This document shows positions 24,607 through 32,650 of a stretch of 40,143 nt of DNA, piece after piece. A program made the position numbers and the translations under genes. The DNA is from Kiritimatiellia bacterium (lineage in GTDB: Bacteria; Verrucomicrobiota; Kiritimatiellia; RFP12; UBA1067). Where the stretch lies: assembly GCA_024405265.1 (NCBI GenBank), contig JAKSOZ010000013.1, positions 1 to 40,143 of the forward strand, given 5' to 3'. The notes under the pieces are model-generated. The model ran no database searches, was not told the DNA's origin, and saw only the letters and a list, made by a program, of their open reading frames with translations. Position 1 is the first letter of the stretch. The number at the start of each line of letters is the position of its first letter.

Positions 24607-27032
24607 CGTCCGCTCTTCGGCGTCACTTTCTTCTTTTCGCCGTTCACGACGACCGTGATCGGATTCGGCTTCGCTCTTGAAGTAGTAAGCTCGTAATTCG
24701 TGACCTTGCCGTTTTCCCAGGTCATATCGATCGAGATATCGCCGCGTGCCTTGATACCCTTGATCGAGCCATTAGGCCAAGCCTTCGGCAGCGCCGGGAG
24801 AAGGTCAATCTTTCCCGCGTGCGACTGAACGAAGATCTCGCTCATACCGCCCGTCATGCCGTACGTTCCGTCCATCTGCATCGGCGGATGATTACCGAAG
24901 AGATTGTCGAGGCAGTTCCAGCGGATATAGCTCTGAACCATTTCGTAGGCGCGATCGGGCTTCTTGAAGCGCGCCCAAAGCGCGGTTCGCCAGGGCCACG
25001 TCCAGCTACGACGGTTATCGCCGCTCATGCCGCGCAAATCGAGCGACTTCTCGGCCGCCGGAATGAGTTTCGGCGTGTTCGGCTGCTTCCAGAGCATCGT
25101 CCCCGGGAAGATGCCGATCAAATGCGAAGTATGGCGGTGGCCCGAAACCATATTAGGACGATCCTCGCGCCATTCCTGCAGGTAGCCGCCGGGAGCGACC
25201 TTCGGCATATCGAGGCGAGACTTCATGTTTTCGATCTTCTTCGCCCACTCCTGATCGACCTTAAGGATCTTTGCGGCCTTGATCGTATTGTCGAAGAGTT
25301 CCCAGATAAGCTGCTGGTCGTGCGCGATACCGTCTTCGACGGGACCCCATTCGTGCGACCACCCCTGAGGCGAGACGAGTTTACCGTCGGGAGCCTCTTT
25401 AAGGCTCGTTTCCCAGAATTCGCAGATCTCCTTCAAGGCGGGATAACCGACTTCCGCGAGATACTTCTTGTCGAGCGTAAAGAGATAGTGATCCCAGACA
25501 TGAAGCGCGTACCACGCGTTTACCGGCGGGTTCCACTTCACCCAACCGCCCGCGCCCCAGGGGTTCTGCGAAATGCGAGTCGTCCAGCCCTTCTTGTCCG
25601 CGCCGAAATTCTTCACCGTCATATTATGAAGCGGCTCTTCCATCGCGCGAATGAAATCGATGAACGTCAGATGACACTCGGAGAGGTTCGCGACTTCCGC
25701 GCCCCAATAGCACATCTGAAGGTTGATGTTATTATGATAATCGCTACCCCAAGCCGCATGAACCTTATCATTCCAGATACCCTGCAGGGTAAGCGGCAGA
25801 TTTCCGGGACGCGACCCCGAGATAAGTACGTAACGACCGTACTGATAGATCATCGCTTCGAGTTCGGGGTCCTTGAGCGTCTCGCGGTACTTCAAAAGGC
25901 GCTGATCCGTCGGAAGATTGCGCGTCGCTTCGTCGGTCTTGCCGAGGTCGATCGAAAGTCGATTATAAAGGCTCTGATAGTCGGCGACATGACGCTTGAC
26001 GATCGCGCCGAGCTTCTTCGCTTTCACGTTCGCGAGAATCTTCTGGTTGCGAACCGCCGGATCCTCGCCCTTCCAATTGGCCTTGAAGTCTTCCTTGTAG
26101 TTCGTCGCGAGCGTAACGTAAGCTTCCATCGTATCCGCCCCGGTCACCGTGAAGTAAGGAATTCCCGTCGCGTCGAAATCGGGGCGCATGCCGTCACCCG
26201 TGCCGACGTATCTCATCTGAACCGTCTTCGTCTCTCCTCCGATCGCGAGTTTCGCGTTCTTGCCGGTAAGGCGTACATAAAGTCGACCTTCGAAAACCTC
26301 GCCGTTAGCGAGCGAACCGCGCATGATGATCGTATCTTTACTTTCGAGCTTGAAGTAGCTGACGGTATGGCACGGCGTCAACGCGACCTTAACGGAAAGC
26401 GCTCCCGGCTTATCGACGTCGGCGATATAGCAAAGCACATCGTCCGGGTGGCTCACGAACGCGCGGCGAGTATGCTTGACGCCGCCGTTTCTGAACTCGG
26501 TGCGAGCGACCGCGCGCTTGAGGTTAAGCGAGCGCGCATAGAATTCGGTATTGCCCTTAAGTTCATAGTCGAGGACGAGATTGCCGAACGGCTGAAACGA
26601 TCCGAATTGATCCTCGCCCGAAGTGGGGCCGTAGGAGTAACCGCTTCCGTTCCCCGGCAAGTTAGGTCCGCCTGTCCAAAGCGAAATCTCGTTAAGATTG
26701 ATTCGATCGCGTCTATCGCCTCCGAAAGTCGTGCCGCCGATGCGTCCGTTACCGATCGGAAGCGACTGCGACTCCCACGGATCGGAAGACTGCATTGCGA
26801 GCGCATTCGGCGCGCAATAACGCGCGGAAGCGTCGCCGAGCTGATCCTGACCTCCTCCACCGAAGTTCCCGCTCGGCGTCTTACCGGGAGCCCACGGAAC
26901 GGCGCAATCGTTCACGACCGCCGGCTGCGCATACCAGAGCGCTTCCGAAGGAGAAAATTTAGGCTCGGCCGCCGAAAGCGTCGCCGTAAAAAGAAAAGGA
27001 ATCGCCGAAACGAGAAATGACTTGATATCCAT
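24603..27032 (-). CDS. secreted GH95-family glycoside hydrolase (second copy)
   Basis: Predicted exported enzyme (809 aa) starting with a Sec signal peptide (MDIKSFLVSAIPFLFTATLSA). Family marks are SLPIGNGRIGGTTFGG, HNNINLQMCYWGAE (about 436) with the paired Asn, GWSHEWGP (about 560) with the acid Glu in a SHE rather than SPE context, HRHTSHLIGIFPG, and MQMDGTYGMTGG (about 720) with the catalytic Asp. It is clearly divergent from the GH95 at 7773-9911 and is full length, so it is not a recent duplicate. The reading frame continues upstream to 27203, but the start at 27032 follows the transporter stop by 2 nt and gives a clean signal peptide. Linkage specificity is unknown. Confidence 0.9.
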   Translation of the reverse strand: MDIKSFLVSAIPFLFTATLSAAEPKFSPSEALWYAQPAVVNDCAVPWAPGKTPSGNFGGGGQDQLGDASARYCAPNALAMQSSDPWESQSLPIGNGRIGGTTFGGDRRDRINLNEISLWTGGPNLPGNGSGYSYGPTSGEDQFGSFQPFGNLVLDYELKGNTEFYARSLNLKRAVARTEFRNGGVKHTRRAFVSHPDDVLCYIADVDKPGALSVKVALTPCHTVSYFKLESKDTIIMRGSLANGEVFEGRLYVRLTGKNAKLAIGGETKTVQMRYVGTGDGMRPDFDATGIPYFTVTGADTMEAYVTLATNYKEDFKANWKGEDPAVRNQKILANVKAKKLGAIVKRHVADYQSLYNRLSIDLGKTDEATRNLPTDQRLLKYRETLKDPELEAMIYQYGRYVLISGSRPGNLPLTLQGIWNDKVHAAWGSDYHNNINLQMCYWGAEVANLSECHLTFIDFIRAMEEPLHNMTVKNFGADKKGWTTRISQNPWGAGGWVKWNPPVNAWYALHVWDHYLFTLDKKYLAEVGYPALKEICEFWETSLKEAPDGKLVSPQGWSHEWGPVEDGIAHDQQLIWELFDNTIKAAKILKVDQEWAKKIENMKSRLDMPKVAPGGYLQEWREDRPNMVSGHRHTSHLIGIFPGTMLWKQPNTPKLIPAAEKSLDLRGMSGDNRRSWTWPWRTALWARFKKPDRAYEMVQSYIRWNCLDNLFGNHPPMQMDGTYGMTGGMSEIFVQSHAGKIDLLPALPKAWPNGSIKGIKARGDISIDMTWENGKVTNYELTTSRAKPNPITVVVNGEKKKVTPKSGR

Positions 27033-27034
27033 AA

Positions 27035-28321
27035 TTACAATGCTCCTAAAAAAATGATGAAAACGAGAATCGGGGCGAGATAACGAATAAGAACGCGATA
27101 GTAGGCGAAAAACGGCATTTTGTGATGGGAGCGCTCGACTTCGTCCTTGACGAATTTCGGGCCGACGACCCAACCGATAAACACGCAGGTCAAAAGAGCG
27201 CAAATCGGCATCATGATCGAATTGACGATATAATCGGTCTTATCAAGGAAATTAAGCGAAACCGCCGAAGGAATCGCCGCGATAAGCATGTAAACGAGGA
27301 CGACCGCGGCAGCTTTACGACGAGGCCACTTGGTACGGTCGGCGAGCGAAGCGGTGCAAGTCTCGGAGATCGAAATACTTGAAGTAAGCGCTGCGAAAAG
27401 GACGAGCATGAAGAAGAGAATCGCGATAAAACGCGAGAACGGCATTTCAACGAATATCTTCGGGAGAGAAACGAACATGAGCCCCGGACCTGCGCTCGTC
27501 GCGAGCGCTTCGCCGCCGAAGGCGAACGCCGGGGGTATGATGACGACGCCGGCGATAAACGCGACCAACGTATCGCAAACTCCGATCTGAATCGCCGAGC
27601 GCGGCAGATCCGTTCGCTTGGGAACGTACGAGCCGTAGGTTATCATAATGCCCATCGCAAGCGACAGCGAGAAGAACATCTGACCGAGCGCCGAAAGCGC
27701 CGTTTCCGCCGTGAGTTTACTGAAATCGGGATAGAAATAGTAGCGAAGACCTTCTTTCATTCCGGGCTGAAGACAGACGAAAAGCGCCATCGCTATCGTA
27801 ATGAGCAGCAAGGCCGGCATCATCACTTTATTCGACCGCTCGACCCCCTTCTGCACGCCGAGAAAGATGAAAACGAACGTCGAAATCGCAAAGACGAGCA
27901 TAAAGCCGACGACCTGAGGGATATCGGCGACGAATGAACCGAACAGTCCGTCGGGAACTTGCCCAACGAATATGTATTGAAGGAGAAACTTGATCACCCA
28001 CCCCCCGATAACCGCATAATACGGCATAATAAGGAACGGGATGATCGTCTGAAAATAGCCGAGAAAAACCCACTTCTTGGAAAGCTTGCGAAACGCCTCG
28101 ATCGGAGAAAGCTTGGTCGCGCGGCCTATTGAGATTTCCGTTAAAAGCAAGAACGCGCCGAACGAAAAGAAGAGAACGAGATATGTCAGAAGGAAGATTC
28201 CTCCTCCGCCTTTCGCAGCGGACGCGGGAAAACGCCAAAGGTTACCGAGACCAACGGCCGACGCCGCTGCCGCGATAATGAAGCCTACCTGACCCGTCCA
28301 ACTATCTCGACTATTACTCAT
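27035..28321 (-). CDS. sodium-dependent transporter, neurotransmitter:sodium symporter (NSS) family
   Basis: Polytopic inner-membrane symporter (428 aa, 11-12 helices). The N-terminal GQVGFIIAAAASAVGLGNLWRFP is the first helix of NSS proteins with the Na+/substrate-site residues, followed by NxxxGGGGIFLL-like KGGGGIFLLTYL. FFSLSLAMGIMITYGSY and FAALTSSISISE match the unwound helices 6 and 8. Substrates are amino acids or related amines in characterised bacterial members. The start was set at 28321, not the longer open frame to 28420, because a near-consensus promoter lies 10 nt upstream of this ATG. The next gene, GH95, begins 2 nt after its stop. Confidence 0.9.
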   Translation of the reverse strand: MSNSRDSWTGQVGFIIAAAASAVGLGNLWRFPASAAKGGGGIFLLTYLVLFFSFGAFLLLTEISIGRATKLSPIEAFRKLSKKWVFLGYFQTIIPFLIMPYYAVIGGWVIKFLLQYIFVGQVPDGLFGSFVADIPQVVGFMLVFAISTFVFIFLGVQKGVERSNKVMMPALLLITIAMALFVCLQPGMKEGLRYYFYPDFSKLTAETALSALGQMFFSLSLAMGIMITYGSYVPKRTDLPRSAIQIGVCDTLVAFIAGVVIIPPAFAFGGEALATSAGPGLMFVSLPKIFVEMPFSRFIAILFFMLVLFAALTSSISISETCTASLADRTKWPRRKAAAVVLVYMLIAAIPSAVSLNFLDKTDYIVNSIMMPICALLTCVFIGWVVGPKFVKDEVERSHHKMPFFAYYRVLIRYLAPILVFIIFLGAL

Positions 28322-28331
28322 AGAGTCAGGT

Positions 28332-28360
28332 ATTATACAATAATCCTCCCCCTCCGTCAA
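28332..28360 (-). promoter_or_regulatory. sigma70-type promoter for the NSS-GH95-HD operon
   Basis: On the minus strand TTGACG (28360-28355) and TATAAT (28337-28332) are separated by exactly 17 bp. The -10 box ends 10 nt before the transporter ATG at 28321, so the leader would be about 3-4 nt. It is the strongest -35/-10 pair seen in the window. Confidence 0.75.
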
Positions 28361-29151
28361 ACACCTTCGAAAGTATGGTGATTCCCCTTTGTTGCTGCCA
28401 ATAGCAAGTCCGAGAGCCACATCGGAAGATCGATGTTCTTATCTAGTAGCGCCTTGATGTACGGCATGAAATCGAAAGGCAAGCGTCTGAAAGTGACGCG
28501 CTCCTTCTCGCTATCCCAAATGACATAGGTCGAGCACAGATCGTTTCGCGGATAGCCGACCGAGCCGACATTGACGATATAACGCTTCCCTTCCTTTAAC
28601 TTGAAGCTCTTTTTCTCCGGCTTCGTTGCGGGAACTTTGAAGACGACATTTTCTCGTGCCATCTCATCTTTCCCCATTTCCCAAGAGCGAGCGACGTGCG
28701 TATGCCCGCAGAACATCAGCTTCTCCGGCCTCGAAAAGAAACTTTGCCGCGCCTCATCTAACGTAAAGACATATCCCCAGTTATCGGGCCTCGAGAAGTT
28801 CCCGTGCGCAAACGCCGCGCCCTTCTCCTTGTGAAGATATGGCGCTTCCCAGAGGATATCATGCGCGTCGTCGGGAAGTTCGGCTCGTTGCATCCTATCG
28901 ACATCGTAGTTCGGGATATAATCAGCGAGAGGATCCTTCTCTTTCCCGATACAAACCGAATCGTGATTACCGAGGAGAATGATATCGAAGTTGTCGTTTA
29001 CGAGCTCCCATGCGCCTTTAACATCATATCCATACCCGGTCACATCTCCTAAAAAGATGAACCTCTCGCACTTCTCCTTTTTCGCGTCCTTAATCGCCTT
29101 TTCAAGCGCCGCAGGATTCGCATGGGCATCGCTCATAATCGCATACTTCAA
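28357..29151 (-). CDS. calcineurin-like metallophosphoesterase
   Basis: Two-metal phosphoesterase (264 aa). Ligand motifs are in order: MSDAHAN (D8, H10), FLGDVTGYG (D36), LLGNHD (61-64) and CGHTHVARS, the YfcE/MJ0936-like arrangement. It starts with TTG at 29151, 7 nt after GGAGG. It follows the macro-domain gene by 41 nt and probably shares its transcript. Substrate (cyclic nucleotide, phosphoprotein, phosphodiester) cannot be inferred. The downstream promoter for the transporter operon overlaps its stop codon. Confidence 0.87.
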   Translation of the reverse strand: MKYAIMSDAHANPAALEKAIKDAKKEKCERFIFLGDVTGYGYDVKGAWELVNDNFDIILLGNHDSVCIGKEKDPLADYIPNYDVDRMQRAELPDDAHDILWEAPYLHKEKGAAFAHGNFSRPDNWGYVFTLDEARQSFFSRPEKLMFCGHTHVARSWEMGKDEMARENVVFKVPATKPEKKSFKLKEGKRYIVNVGSVGYPRNDLCSTYVIWDSEKERVTFRRLPFDFMPYIKALLDKNIDLPMWLSDLLLAATKGNHHTFEGV

Positions 29152-29192
29152 AGCTTTCCCTCCTTATTTGAACCTTACCACCATTTTCGCTT

Positions 29193-29714
29193 TCAGTATA
29201 TTCCTTCTTCGTATGCAACACGCTTGTAGGTAACGAATTCCTCTTGAGAATAGCAGCAGAAGCGAACGAGCATATCGGACTTGTTTTCTTCCAGCCAATC
29301 TCTAACCGCACGAATTGCAATTCGTGTCGCAGGTTCGAGTGGATAACCGTAGATACCGACCGAGACACAGCAGAAAGAAATCGACTTACATTTGTAATCA
29401 AGCGCCTCTTTCAAGCTGTTGATATAGCAATTCTTGAGTTGCTCGGGCTCGTTGCGCGTTCCGCCATGCCAGATCGGCCCGACCGTATGAATAATATGCT
29501 TAGCGGGCAAATCGAATCCCGGAGACTCGATAGCTTCTCCCGGAAGGCACACGCACTTTAGCTTCGCAAAATACTCATAGAGTTTCGGGCCAGCCGCATC
29601 ATGAATCGCGCCATCGACTCCGCCACCTCCAAGCAAGGTGTAATTTGCCGCGTTTACAATCGCGTCAGTTTCTTGAAAGACCACACTCTCATGAACAATC
29701 TCTATCCTAGCCAT
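29193..29714 (-). CDS. macro-domain protein (MacroD/YmdB-like, ADP-ribose or OAADPr hydrolase)
   Basis: Single-domain protein (173 aa). ADP-ribose pocket motifs are DAIVNAAN (17-24), the glycine loop LGGGGVDGAIHDAAGP (28-43), GPIWHGG and VSVGIYGYPLEPATRIAI. Members of this class remove ADP-ribose from proteins or nucleic acids, or deacetylate O-acetyl-ADP-ribose. The N-terminal GDIT motif typical of YmdB is replaced by ESVVFQ. The start at 29714 has GAGG upstream. It lies about 300 bp downstream of the SNF2 helicase on the same strand. It could belong to that accessory block or to the phosphoesterase gene after it. Confidence 0.88.
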   Translation of the reverse strand: MARIEIVHESVVFQETDAIVNAANYTLLGGGGVDGAIHDAAGPKLYEYFAKLKCVCLPGEAIESPGFDLPAKHIIHTVGPIWHGGTRNEPEQLKNCYINSLKEALDYKCKSISFCCVSVGIYGYPLEPATRIAIRAVRDWLEENKSDMLVRFCCYSQEEFVTYKRVAYEEGIY

Positions 29715-29767
29715 ACTCTCGTCCTCTTCTTATTAGTCAGGCCTCACCTCTCGGCCTTATATTACTA

Positions 29768-29797
29768 AAGATACCATAAACCAGCGCCACCCGTCAA
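29768..29797 (-). promoter_or_regulatory. possible promoter for the macro-domain/phosphoesterase genes
   Basis: On the minus strand TTGACG (29797-29792) is followed after 18 bp by TATCTT (29773-29768). A GGCCGAGAGGTGAGGCC hairpin lies between this and the macro start. Unlike other operon heads here, the leader would be about 45 nt and has an SD (GAGG). Confidence 0.4.
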
Positions 29798-29823
29798 GCA
29801 CTAGTTTGCCGCTGTAGCAGAAC

Positions 29824-29931
29824 TCAGTCATCTCTTTCGAACAGGAAGTCCCAGGCTAGATCGAAGAGCCACAAGCAAAACACCAGCTTGATAATTCCCG
29901 TCAAACAACCTTCATTATCTTCCTGACTCAT
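29824..29931 (-). CDS. possible 35-aa small membrane protein
   Basis: ATG at 29931 follows GGAG by 4 nt and opens a 35-codon frame ending in TGA at 29824. The peptide begins MSQEDNEGCLTG, has a hydrophobic stretch IIKLVFCLWLFDLAWDFLF and ends in ERDD, so it could span a membrane once. It sits in the 296-bp gap between the SNF2 helicase and the macro-domain gene, on the same strand. It resembles no family I know. The rest of the gap (29715-29823 and 29932-30010) shows only the hairpin and weak promoter noted. Confidence 0.35.
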   Translation of the reverse strand: MSQEDNEGCLTGIIKLVFCLWLFDLAWDFLFERDD

Positions 29932-30010
29932 AATGCTCCGCTGGAATATCTCTTTGCTTTATCCTCTAATCATAACCGTCGGTAGCATAAAATAGCTCCA
30001 GAGGGGTAAC

Positions 30011-32650
30011 TCAAACACCGGCCAATAACGCTGCCTCTAATGTTATGGACGGAACCCGTGGCGCAAAATCACTTTTAAGAGAAAGCTCCCTCACAGCATC
30101 CTCGCAACGACAAAAGATATCACTATTAATGGTTGCCCGACGCAATGGACATCCAGACCCTATCGAAAAATTGTTAAGCACCTTTAGAAACTCCCAATCG
30201 ACCATAACACGAGACACCTCACCAGACTTCAAAACTTCGCAAACAAACACACGCCGACACTTCTCACGAACCGAATCTGTGACTTGGTCACACACAGAAT
30301 AGATGTAATAGTCATAGTTAATATCTGATGATGTCGACACTAAACACTTCAGACTCAAAGCATCAGCAATTCCAGCATCGAAAACTTTATGCCCCGCTCC
30401 AAGAATCTTTTCGCGATTGCGCGGTTTTCGACTAAAGCTAACATCGTCATACTTTGGAAGAATGCCAAACGCCTTCCACTTATCAGGAGTGTTAAACTCA
30501 AGCTCCCCTTCACGAATCGTAAGGCGTCGATTCCTTACGGAAAGAATATTTCGCCAAAACGGTAGGAGATCGGGCAAGTCAACACGCGGCAAAATTGACG
30601 AGACCTGATTATAGTTAAATCGAGCCGCACTGCCAAACACCTTCTGAACAGTCTCGACGACATCCTTTCCACCGATCTTTCCGCTCCGTGCGTCAAACCA
30701 AGTAGACAATGTCTCTTCGTCCGCATGTTTAGGCGCTTCGGCAAACAAGCTCTGAATCTCGTGATGAGGCGTCATTCCAAGAACAAGTTGGAACATATCC
30801 TCCTTCTCCTCCATAACAGCACCAAACGCTTGGTTGATATTTAACAACTTAGCATTAAGCTTATCCCATATTCTGGATTCAACTGTTTCCGGATTACGGA
30901 AGCTTCTGACCTCAACCTGCCTCGTCTGACCATATCGATTCAATCGCCCAACTCGCTGATGCAGTCGCATCGGATTCCACGGTAAATCAACATGGAACAA
31001 GACGTGGCAACGTTCCTGAAGGTCAATACCCTCTCCGGCCGCCTCAGTCGAGACAATAAATCGATAATCCCCTCGATTAAATGCATCCCTCGCCTGCTCA
31101 CGAGATATTGCCAATCGTTTGACGGTGCCATCAGGCATACGAACACTATCCAAAGCCTCATCACCGTTAATGAATGTAACACAATCAACCCCATACCGCT
31201 CCATAAGGGCGCTCATCAGGGTCGACTGCGTTACTTTATACTCCGTAAAGAATACGATCGGTTCTGATGCGTAATCCGCCTCAATCGTCTCTATAATCTT
31301 CTCAAGTTTCGTCTCGCTCTTAATCGCATCCGCATAGGAGAGCAGTTCTTCCAATGCCGATCGCTCATTTTGTCCAATCTGAACAAATGACAAAAGTTCT
31401 AGCAACTTTTCTTCAATCTGACACTTCTCATCGAGCATGGACTCATCATCCATCTCATTCAACTCTTTGAGCTTGTTCTCAAGATCCCTTTTTTCGTTCT
31501 TCGCCTCTTCAAATCGCGAGATCCTACGTCGCAAAGCCTGCCGCACCGCTGCGACTGAACTTGAGGCAAGTTTCTGCATTGTGATTAAAACAAACATTAC
31601 GACGCTTCCGGTTTCACGATTCAACGAGCCAGCATAGGCCATCCCGGACTCAATAAACTCCGTCAACTTTCCATAAAACTCAGCTTCCTCCGGCTTATAA
31701 GAATAAGTCATCGACGTCACAACAGGTGCTTTGAAGATTCGACTGCCGTGCAAATCCGTCACATTGTACTTATTGTTACGAATCATATACTGCTTGAGAG
31801 TATCCAACTGCAATTCCATTGGACGTTCGGGATCAAACTTACCTGGAGCAAGCAATCGCATTAGGCTTAGGAAAGGATAGTTCTTACCTTTGTGAGGTGT
31901 ACCCGTAAAGAAAAGCAAATCTCGAAACTGCCCATATTCTTCCATTTCTTCTAACAACGCGAAGCCTTGCGTTGCACCAGTCTTCTTGTCATTGCTCAAA
32001 TGGTGCGCCTCATCCACTACGACCAAATCCCATTGCTTGGATGCGAAAAATCGTTCGCGACGACCCGGATTGTCCATTTTGAGCGTGTCGATGGATGCAA
32101 CAACGTAATCATTCATCTCCCAAAAATGCCCACTGGGCGTATCCTCGGCAGGAGAATATGGGCGCGCTCGGATATCAAACATCTCATACATCCGCTTGAC
32201 CCATTGCGCGACTAGAGACGCAGGAACCATAATCAGCATGCGCGAGAGTTTCCCTGCGGCCAACATAGAAGAAAGAATCAATCCCGCCTCGATTGTTTTG
32301 CCAAGTCCGACATCATCGGCAATCATCATTCTGCATGGAGTCTTCATTCTTGCCTGCCTACAGACCCACAACTGATGCGGCAAAAGATCGATCTTGGAAC
32401 GGGCAAAAACACCCCATTGGTCATTCACAGATTTAATGCACTTCGCCTGCAAATGCGGGAGCATTGTAGCGAACTCGCAGGTCATTCCTGCGGCAATCGC
32501 ACTAGGCACATCAAGTACGCGCTCCAACGAGTCCGGCAAACAAGACTGGAGCCCTGACTCGAATTGAACAATAACAACAACCCCAGTGTCAGCGACGACG
32601 ACACCCGACCCGAACGTCTTGTGAACAACCCGATCTTTCTCAGTAAACAT
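30011..32650 (-). CDS. SWI2/SNF2-family DEAH helicase/translocase with Tudor/SH3-like N-terminus
   Basis: Superfamily-2 ATPase (879 aa) of the RapA/HepA-SNF2 group, expected to translocate on or remodel nucleic acid. Residues 4-46 form an SH3/Tudor-like fold (KDRVVHKTFGSGVVV). Walker A is DVGLGKT (113-119), Walker B is DEAHHL (213-218), and motif III-like FFTGTPHKG follows. A charged coiled coil (EEAKNEKRDLENKLKELNE) separates the lobes. Lobe 2 carries motif V STEAAGEGIDLQ and motif VI QRVGRLNRYGQ. The start was chosen at 32650 because GGAG lies 6 nt upstream; it overlaps the end of the giant ATPase gene by 11 nt (ATGTTTACTGA). No nuclease domain is seen. Its codon use is more A/T-rich than the core genes. 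Confidence 0.92.
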   Translation of the reverse strand: MFTEKDRVVHKTFGSGVVVADTGVVVIVQFESGLQSCLPDSLERVLDVPSAIAAGMTCEFATMLPHLQAKCIKSVNDQWGVFARSKIDLLPHQLWVCRQARMKTPCRMMIADDVGLGKTIEAGLILSSMLAAGKLSRMLIMVPASLVAQWVKRMYEMFDIRARPYSPAEDTPSGHFWEMNDYVVASIDTLKMDNPGRRERFFASKQWDLVVVDEAHHLSNDKKTGATQGFALLEEMEEYGQFRDLLFFTGTPHKGKNYPFLSLMRLLAPGKFDPERPMELQLDTLKQYMIRNNKYNVTDLHGSRIFKAPVVTSMTYSYKPEEAEFYGKLTEFIESGMAYAGSLNRETGSVVMFVLITMQKLASSSVAAVRQALRRRISRFEEAKNEKRDLENKLKELNEMDDESMLDEKCQIEEKLLELLSFVQIGQNERSALEELLSYADAIKSETKLEKIIETIEADYASEPIVFFTEYKVTQSTLMSALMERYGVDCVTFINGDEALDSVRMPDGTVKRLAISREQARDAFNRGDYRFIVSTEAAGEGIDLQERCHVLFHVDLPWNPMRLHQRVGRLNRYGQTRQVEVRSFRNPETVESRIWDKLNAKLLNINQAFGAVMEEKEDMFQLVLGMTPHHEIQSLFAEAPKHADEETLSTWFDARSGKIGGKDVVETVQKVFGSAARFNYNQVSSILPRVDLPDLLPFWRNILSVRNRRLTIREGELEFNTPDKWKAFGILPKYDDVSFSRKPRNREKILGAGHKVFDAGIADALSLKCLVSTSSDINYDYYIYSVCDQVTDSVREKCRRVFVCEVLKSGEVSRVMVDWEFLKVLNNFSIGSGCPLRRATINSDIFCRCEDAVRELSLKSDFAPRVPSITLEAALLAGV

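Noticed and set aside
24819..27020. 733-codon open frame on the plus strand opposite the second GH95 gene
   Set aside because: It is an antisense shadow with low-complexity Arg-rich translation and no start context; the GH95 frame carries the signal peptide and catalytic motifs.
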